From Nocardia amamiensis NBRC 102102 (lineage in GTDB: Bacteria > Actinomycetota > Actinomycetes > Mycobacteriales > Mycobacteriaceae), in assembly GCF_001612745.1 (NCBI RefSeq), contig NZ_BDBA01000013.1:1-36569 (forward strand): a stretch of 36,569 nt of DNA. Direction: 5' to 3'. A model generated the notes under the pieces. That model saw only the letters and a list, made by a program, of their open reading frames with translations. It searched no databases and was not told the DNA's origin. How positions within the stretch are numbered: the first letter of the stretch is position 1; each line of letters begins with the position of its first letter. The translations under genes were made by a program, and so were the position numbers. Of the stretch, positions 31,281 through 36,569 are shown piece by piece.

Positions 31281-33083
31281 TCAGCCGAGTGGCAGCTCCA
31301 GGGCGGCGGGGGCGCCCTCGGAGGAGCTGATGGTAATCGTCGAGCCGATCGTATTGGCGGTGGAATAGAGGGGGTCCATACCATCGATGACCAGCATCAG
31401 CCGGTGACCGTCCGGCACGTCGTAGGCGGCTGCCTGCAACTCCCAGGCGACGCTGTCGGGCATGCCCGGTTCGAGGGTCTTCGGCTCGTGCGTGATGATC
31501 CGGCCGGTACCGTTTTCATCGACATCGAGCAGGTAGGCCACCACCGTCGCGGACTTCGCGGCGCTCTCGACAGTCACTTGCAACCGCGGGATTCCGCGAA
31601 TCCGTCTGGCTACGCCACTGTTCGATCCGTCCAGCGGCTCGGTCGACCAGACCAGGGCATGGCTGCGGTCGATGTCGTTCGTCCGGTAGAGCTTGGGGTT
31701 GCCGGACCACTCCTCCTGGCCGGTCGTCACGAGCTTGTCCATCGCAACGACCTCGGGCTCGTCGCCGACAGTGAAGCTGCGCCGCCAGCCGGATGTGTCG
31801 TTCCCGATCAGCGCTCCGTCGCCGCCTTCGCGCTCATCGGTCAGGCTCAGTGATTCGAAATCTTCGGTGACCTCGCCCCACGACGCCCGCTCCTCCCGCC
31901 GTGCCGGCTCGATGATCACGTTCTGGCCGTCTGCCGGGGTCGTCACGTAGGTGAACATGACCTGGTTGCTGATCTGCGGCCAGCTGTCCACGCCGTTGTC
32001 GTCGCCTTTGAGGTAGTGGTCGAGCCAGGCATACGCCTCCGACAGCGGCAGATTCGGCCCGGCGCCCGGCGCGGGCGGAGCGATCAGGCCAGGGCCTTCC
32101 GGGGCCGCGTGATCGCCGATCCACATGTTCAGCCGTTTGGGTTCGCGGAGCTTGTCGAAAGTTTCCAGAACCTGATTGACGGGGAAGAGTCCCTCATGCC
32201 AGGTGTTGGAAAAGAGAGTCGGAACGGCACGGGTGTCGCCATCGATGTAGGTCTCCGGCGAGCGCTCGGTGCCCCAATCCACGACGTCTTGCATTTCCCG
32301 GCCCTCGGCGAACTTCGCCAGGATATCCAGCGCCTCGTCGTCGAACTTGTCCTCTTTCGCACCCCCGGTCAGGCTGACCAGCGCCTCGACGGCCCGGAGG
32401 TGGCGGGTGCCGTTGTCGAACAGGCTGGTAGCGAGGTTTCCCCAGGTACTGAGGGCGACGACCACGTCGACCCGGTCGTCGTGTGCGGCCACCAACTGGC
32501 TGATGCCGGAACCGTATGACTCGCCCATGAACGCGACGCCGCTGGGGGCGCACGCGGCTATCGCGTATTCGAGCACCGTTATGCCGTCCGTGCGGTCCAG
32601 TCGACCGGCGACATGGACAGTGCCTTCGGACGTGCCCAACCACGGCAGGTTCGTGCCCGGCACCGATGACCAGCCGATTCCGCGTGGGGTGTAGGCCAGC
32701 ACGTGGTAGCCCTTGACCGCGAGCGTGAGGTACGCGTACTCGAACAACGGCCACCCCACCGGCGTCCATCCAGCAGGAATGATCACCAGCGGGCACGGCC
32801 GTGTCGTGACCTGCCGCAGCATGTGCGCCGACAGGCCGGTCCCATCTTCGGCCTCGATACGCGGAAACGTCGGCACAACAAAGTTCAACGCCTGATTCAC
32901 CAACTCGCCCACGTCGTCGGGCACCAGTCCCGCGCCACTGCGTTTTTTGACCGCAGCCACCAAATTCGAAGCGAAATGAACAGCTTCCGGGCGAACCGCG
33001 CCCTGATCATCCCAAGCCCCTTCGACGGAGATCCGAGCGACCTCTTCGGACGTGATTCCGATGACCGAATCGCCTTGCGACAT
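31281..33083 (-). CDS. CocE/NonD family (X-Pro dipeptidyl-peptidase S15-like) hydrolase
   Basis: A 600-residue serine hydrolase. The alpha/beta core has GWTPVGWPLFEYAYLTLAVKGYHVLAYTPRGIGWS and the nucleophile elbow FMGESYGSG (Ser189). The acid and His lie in VPTLFSNTWHEGLF and GDHAAPEG regions by order. A C-terminal jelly-roll domain (from about 420) has WELQAAAYDVPDGHRLMLVIDGMDP, as in cocaine esterase relatives. No signal peptide. Substrate is unknown; many family members hydrolyse acyl esters or amides. ATG 33083 opens after a 387-base gap with no upstream partner. Confidence 0.85.
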   Translation of the reverse strand: MSQGDSVIGITSEEVARISVEGAWDDQGAVRPEAVHFASNLVAAVKKRSGAGLVPDDVGELVNQALNFVVPTFPRIEAEDGTGLSAHMLRQVTTRPCPLVIIPAGWTPVGWPLFEYAYLTLAVKGYHVLAYTPRGIGWSSVPGTNLPWLGTSEGTVHVAGRLDRTDGITVLEYAIAACAPSGVAFMGESYGSGISQLVAAHDDRVDVVVALSTWGNLATSLFDNGTRHLRAVEALVSLTGGAKEDKFDDEALDILAKFAEGREMQDVVDWGTERSPETYIDGDTRAVPTLFSNTWHEGLFPVNQVLETFDKLREPKRLNMWIGDHAAPEGPGLIAPPAPGAGPNLPLSEAYAWLDHYLKGDDNGVDSWPQISNQVMFTYVTTPADGQNVIIEPARREERASWGEVTEDFESLSLTDEREGGDGALIGNDTSGWRRSFTVGDEPEVVAMDKLVTTGQEEWSGNPKLYRTNDIDRSHALVWSTEPLDGSNSGVARRIRGIPRLQVTVESAAKSATVVAYLLDVDENGTGRIITHEPKTLEPGMPDSVAWELQAAAYDVPDGHRLMLVIDGMDPLYSTANTIGSTITISSSEGAPAALELPLG

Positions 33084-33470
33084 ACGATTCCTTCCTGCCA
33101 GTTATGGAAACTGCATCCGGTCCATAGCTTGACATGTCACATGATGAATTCACGGGATTCGACGATGTATGCATTTCGGCGAGACACGTAGCCCACCAGT
33201 ACGAACGCCCCGACAACATCCCGCGGATTCGAAGAAAGCCTCGTCCAGCGGTTCAGTCCGAATCGAAACGAACTCGAATTCTGGAACAGCCAGGATCAAC
33301 GAACCGGCGCGAAGAAAACCACTCGCAATATCCGGAGTTGACCGATTTTCCCGGCAAGGCAGCCTGACACACATTCGGTATCCGAGAAAAACATCTCCGG
33401 AGCCTCGCACCCACCCCGCTATCGATGCGGACAGCCGACCACCGATATCCGATACCTGTCGGCCAGTTGA
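33084..33470. other. Intergenic region upstream of the CocE-type gene
   Basis: 387 bases, more A/T-rich than its surroundings. It holds the perfect palindrome TGACATGTCA (33130-33139), 47 bases upstream of the hydrolase start, a likely operator. I found no gene in either direction. Confidence 0.45.
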
Positions 33471-34382
33471 TCAGTGGGACAAGCGGATTCGCAGGATCGT
33501 GCCGACCTCGGTACTTGCGAGAAGTTCATCGGGGCTGCCGGGAACCGCGGTGACAGCGGTCATGGGCTGGCCGTTGAGAACGGCGCACGCGGCGCCGGTG
33601 GCGGGATCGACGCGAACCAATTGGCCTGCGAGTGTCGTCACATAGAGGACGCCCGCCTGGTCGACGAGGAGATCGTCGGCGAAATCCGGCAGGCCGGGCA
33701 GCGGCGAGGACAGGTCGGCGACGGCGCTGCGGGCGGCGGGCGCGGCGAGCGGGATGCGGATGATCCGGCCCAGCGGGCCGCCGTTGGCGGTCACGTAGAG
33801 CACGCCGTCGTGGACGGCGGCGCCGTTGGCGGCAGGCCCGGCCACCGCCTCGCTCCACGCGGCGTCGACAACTCCGTCCGGACGTACCTTGACCACGCCG
33901 GAAAGGGTCGCGACATAAAGGTTTCCGGCCGGGTCGAATGCCGCGCCGTTCGGCATCGTGAAGCCGGAGACGAAGATCTCCGGCTTCGGCGCGGCCGCGC
34001 TCGGATCGAAGCGGATCACCCCGCCGGGGCGGACGACGCTGACCGGCGCGTCACCGTAGACGACGTAGAGCAGTCCATCCGGGCCGAGCCGGACCGCGCC
34101 GGGGAATTCCACCGGAACGGTCGCGGTCAGCGTGCCCGCGGCGTCGTAGCGCTGGACCTCGTTGCGGTACAGCCGGGAAACCCACAGATTGCCCTGCGCG
34201 TCGTACCCCAGGTTCTCCGCCCAGTCGAGCACCGGCAGCCCGGCGGGCACCGCGGTAGCCGCCACGGCGGGCGCACAGGAAGCGACCGGCGGCGCGGCGG
34301 TGGCGACCGGCGCGAACGCTCCGGCAACGGCAACCGCCGCGGCGGACAAGAGCAAGGCCCCTGGACGGCAGAAGGTTCGCAA
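33471..34382 (-). CDS. Secreted SMP-30/gluconolactonase-like beta-propeller protein
   Basis: A 303-residue exported protein. The signal peptide has an Arg-bearing start and a hydrophobic Ala/Val core, with cleavage near residue 30. Repeated blades follow with the pattern of NHL/SMP-30 propellers (NLGYDAQGNLWVSRL, VRLGPDGLLYVVYG, AAFDPAGNLYVATL, DDLLVDQAGVLYVTTL). Three cysteines, one near the end (GAACAVL). The TTG start at 34382 has GAGGTG a few bases upstream. It may act on lactones or bind a ligand; no catalytic assignment is possible. Confidence 0.83.
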   Translation of the reverse strand: MRTFCRPGALLLSAAAVAVAGAFAPVATAAPPVASCAPAVAATAVPAGLPVLDWAENLGYDAQGNLWVSRLYRNEVQRYDAAGTLTATVPVEFPGAVRLGPDGLLYVVYGDAPVSVVRPGGVIRFDPSAAAPKPEIFVSGFTMPNGAAFDPAGNLYVATLSGVVKVRPDGVVDAAWSEAVAGPAANGAAVHDGVLYVTANGGPLGRIIRIPLAAPAARSAVADLSSPLPGLPDFADDLLVDQAGVLYVTTLAGQLVRVDPATGAACAVLNGQPMTAVTAVPGSPDELLASTEVGTILRIRLSH

Positions 34383-34490
34383 CGGGCACCTCGGACTCGG
34401 GATAAGGGGCGGGTCGCCGCGCAGTGTAACCGCCTTTCACCGGAAATTGTGCGGTCCCATCAGCGACACGATCTTTGGCACTATCGGTGC

Positions 34491-35201
34491 ATGCCCTTCT
34501 TCGACGGCGCTCGCGGCCGGATGCACTATCGGCGGTGGCCGATAGAGAACGCGCTGTACAGCGTCGTCTTGTTACCCGGAATCGGTCAGCACAGCGGTCA
34601 CTATCACCGCTTCGCCCGCGCCATGAACTCCGCCGCGGCCGAGGTGTGGGTGTTGGACACCGCCGGACACGGGCTGAGCGAGGGCGACCCACGACGGCCG
34701 GGCAGCTTGGTCGAACTGGTGGATGACGCGACGCGGTTGGTCGAGTTGGTCCGGGCTGCGCAGCCGCGGCCGGTGATCTTGATGGGCCACTCGCTCGGCG
34801 CGGTCACGGCGCTGGCCATGCTCGGCGCCGCGGTGCCGGATCCAGCGGATTCGGCCGCGTCCGCGTCGGACTACCCGCTGCGACCCGCCTTGCCCGCGCG
34901 GGAGCTGGCGGGACTCGTACTGTCCGGCGTCCCGAAGCGCGCGCTCGGCGGTGGAGCGCCAGGCGCGCCGGGAACGCCGCTGCCACGCGAACTTCCGGTG
35001 CTCGCGGTGCACGGTGTGGATGATCGGCGCGCACCGATCGATGCGATCAGGGTATGGACTAGCCGCCACGAATCGGTAGATTTGCGTGGGTACACCGATG
35101 CAGGGCACGACCTGCTGCACGAGCCGGTGCACGCGCGGGTCACTGCCGACATCGCGAACTGGATACACGATGTCGTAGTGGGGCTGGCACGACATCACTG
35201 A
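34491..35201 (+). CDS. Alpha/beta hydrolase (monoacylglycerol lipase-like)
   Basis: A 236-residue hydrolase. VVLLPGIGQHSGHYHRFARAM gives the oxyanion region, VLDTAGHGLSEG is the typical lysophospholipase/MGL signature, and the nucleophile is Ser101 in LMGHSLG. The acid is in VHGVDDRRAP (Asp177 or 178) and the His is His206 (DAGHDLLHEP). The lid is short. ATG 34491 is the first start after the divergent gap. No ribosome site is obvious. Esterase or lipase activity is likely; the substrate is unknown. Confidence 0.87.
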   Translation: MPFFDGARGRMHYRRWPIENALYSVVLLPGIGQHSGHYHRFARAMNSAAAEVWVLDTAGHGLSEGDPRRPGSLVELVDDATRLVELVRAAQPRPVILMGHSLGAVTALAMLGAAVPDPADSAASASDYPLRPALPARELAGLVLSGVPKRALGGGAPGAPGTPLPRELPVLAVHGVDDRRAPIDAIRVWTSRHESVDLRGYTDAGHDLLHEPVHARVTADIANWIHDVVVGLARHH

Positions 35202-35242
35202 ACCGAACACGCTCTTCGGATGAGGAAGGGGGACGGCGACAG

Positions 35243-35677
35243 ATGCCATCGCAGGAGAACGGGTTCGGCGGAGAGCCACCCGCAGAGGTCACGGCGCCCG
35301 GTATCGACGTCGCCGCGCTGAACCGGGCGGTCGACGACGGCTCGCTGTGGATCGACGGCCTGCTGGTCGCCGACGGCGCACACGAACGGTGCGCACGGCA
35401 GTACGAGCAGCTCGCCGACCGGGTAGAGGCACAGCTTCGTATTCTGAGCGCAGCCACGTCGCTGCCCGGTTTCGGCGGATTCGCCTCGGGTGACGCGCTG
35501 CGCGGCGGTTTCGAGCGCAAGGCCGACGGAGCGATCGCCCGGCTGGCCGAATACGCCACCGCCGCACGGGAACTCGCGCAGACCTTCCGTGCCGCCGCCG
35601 CTGCGTACCAGAACGCCGACCAGGCGCTCGCCGTGGCGGTCGAGCGGATCGACGTGACAGGAGCCGCTCATGCGTAA
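35243..35677 (+). CDS. GFGGF-type ESX partner protein
   Basis: A 144-residue helical protein with GFGGFASGDALRGGFERKA from residue 76, the same block as in the partner at 17154-17531, though the rest has diverged. No signal peptide. ATG 35243 follows GAGGAAGGGGGA at a slightly long spacing. Its stop overlaps the next start by 8 bases, matching the paralogous pair. It is expected to dimerise with the downstream WXG protein and be exported by ESX. Confidence 0.78.
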   Translation: MPSQENGFGGEPPAEVTAPGIDVAALNRAVDDGSLWIDGLLVADGAHERCARQYEQLADRVEAQLRILSAATSLPGFGGFASGDALRGGFERKADGAIARLAEYATAARELAQTFRAAAAAYQNADQALAVAVERIDVTGAAHA

Positions 35678-36569
35678 GATGCCGCGCGCCGGTGAGCGGG
35701 CCACACACCGGCGCACCGACCCCGCCTACTCGCCCAACGTCGAGGTCTTCGACAACCTCACCCATGCCGAGATCCACGCCAAGGTCCAGCTGATGCATCC
35801 CGGCGTACTCGCGGGTGGGCAGCAGGCCTGGGGCGACGCCGCGGCGCAGCTCGCCGACGCGATCTTCCAGGCGCACAACGAGATTCGCGCCACGATCGCC
35901 GATGGCTGGCGCGGAGCCGCCGCCGAGAACGCGGACGCGGTGGTGCGCGTGTTCGAGCAGAGCGGCCAAGACCTCGCCGACGTCTTCGCCGAGGTCTCGC
36001 AGCGCCTCGGACAGGCGAGCGACGCGGCGGAGGCGCTGCGTGCCGCGGTATCCGAACCCGCCGACAGCACGCCGGATCTGGGTGCGGCGCTACTGGATCC
36101 GGACCAGGCAACCAGCAATGTAGAGGGCCAGAAGGCAAGCGAGCACGCACGTCAGGATGTCGTGCGCGCGATGAACGATATCTACGCGGGCGTGTTCATC
36201 CGAACCGGCACCGACGTGCCCGCGTTCCCCGACGAGCTGGACGACCCGGCATCCGCCCCGTCCACTGCCGCACCGGCGAGTAGAATCACCGGGGTCGACT
36301 CGATTTCCCTTGACACACAGTCACTTTCGCTCGAAGGCGCCCCGCAAGATCTCAGCCGGACAGCGGGACCGAGCTCGAGCACGGCGCCAACCGCTCAGCC
36401 CCTCACCGACGACAACCCGACGACAACCGCGGGAGTCACACCGACCGGCACCCCCATCGCGGGCGACGCTCCGACGACCACGCCCCGCGTCGTACCCGCC
36501 GCCGAGACGCCGATCTCGACGGTCCCGGCCGCGTCCGGAATCCGCGCCGTTCCCACCATGAGCGCATCC
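35670..36569 (+). CDS. WXG/PPE-like ESX substrate, cut by the window end
   Basis: At least 300 residues; the frame is open to the last base. Residues 30-130 form a helical hairpin with a WXG turn (DGWRGAAAENA, Trp80-Gly82). Around 160-187, ARQDVVRAMNDIYAGVF and then TDVPAFP correspond to AEAQRIL and NGVPVIP in the paralogue at 15880-17157. After about 195 the sequence is Ser/Thr/Pro-rich, as in that paralogue's linker. No YxxxD/E motif is apparent in the part seen. The missing end may carry the VPPVIG-type motif or a toxin domain. An EspG or immunity gene may lie beyond the edge. Confidence 0.8.
   Translation, partial: MRKMPRAGERATHRRTDPAYSPNVEVFDNLTHAEIHAKVQLMHPGVLAGGQQAWGDAAAQLADAIFQAHNEIRATIADGWRGAAAENADAVVRVFEQSGQDLADVFAEVSQRLGQASDAAEALRAAVSEPADSTPDLGAALLDPDQATSNVEGQKASEHARQDVVRAMNDIYAGVFIRTGTDVPAFPDELDDPASAPSTAAPASRITGVDSISLDTQSLSLEGAPQDLSRTAGPSSSTAPTAQPLTDDNPTTTAGVTPTGTPIAGDAPTTTPRVVPAAETPISTVPAASGIRAVPTMSAS

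Noticed and set aside
33474..34490. Upstream extension of the alpha/beta hydrolase frame by about 340 codons.
   Set aside because: It is antisense to the SMP-30-like gene; the hydrolase fold starts at ATG 34491.

Overview
The window looks like chromosome of a mycolic-acid actinomycete, most likely Nocardia or a close relative. It is GC-rich, starts on GTG and TTG are common, and it carries PknB-type receptor kinases, DUF3558 lipoproteins, an EspG-like ESX chaperone, several ESX (type VII) substrates, F420/deazaflavin-type reductases, paired acyl-CoA dehydrogenases and a Scr1/DUF397 regulator pair. The genus is an inference from gene content; there is no rRNA or other marker in the window, and I saw no tRNA or CRISPR array.

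Layout. (1) 0.16-3.7 kb: two tandem transmembrane Ser/Thr kinases. (2) 3.9-9.2 kb: ordinary genes: a GNAT acetyltransferase, a small membrane protein, a lipoprotein, an acyl-CoA dehydrogenase pair and a secreted protein. (3) 9.2-15 kb: a degraded accessory stretch holding a frameshifted Uma2 nuclease, an espG fragment, a dead VapBC pair and a frameshifted small protein. Inside it sit intact genes: a DUF3558 lipoprotein, a large two-module ESX substrate with a coupled downstream gene, and a DUF3592-type membrane protein. (4) 15.1-18.1 kb: a tight minus-strand ESX operon, DUF3558 lipoprotein > GFGGF-type partner > WXG/PPE-like substrate > EspG chaperone. (5) 18.3-21.9 kb: DUF4254 and primase-like genes divergent from a Scr1-type regulator, DUF397 and an MFS exporter, with a strong palindrome between them. 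(6) 22.0-24.3 kb: a polymorphic-toxin locus. It has an EspC-like protein, a WXG-headed toxin with a putative BECR-type nuclease end and an immunity candidate on the plus strand. A headless Ntox37-like toxin end with its immunity candidate lies inverted beside it. (7) 24.7-35.2 kb: metabolic and regulatory genes: epoxide hydrolase and WYL regulator (divergent), MarR regulator and deazaflavin-dependent reductase (divergent), ABM monooxygenase, GNAT, QueG-like Fe-S protein, a second small reductase, CocE-type hydrolase, SMP-30-like secreted protein and an alpha/beta hydrolase. (8) 35.2 kb to the end: a second GFGGF/WXG substrate pair, paralogous to that in (4) and cut by the window edge.

The common thread is type VII secretion. 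At least four sets of ESX substrates or effectors are present, but no core ESX machinery (EccB, EccC, EccD, mycosin), so export must rely on an apparatus encoded elsewhere. Two of the sets carry a DUF3558 lipoprotein and two carry candidate immunity genes. The best candidates for something undescribed are the two-module substrate with its coupled partner (11.4-13.2 kb) and the toxin loci at 22.0-24.3 kb.
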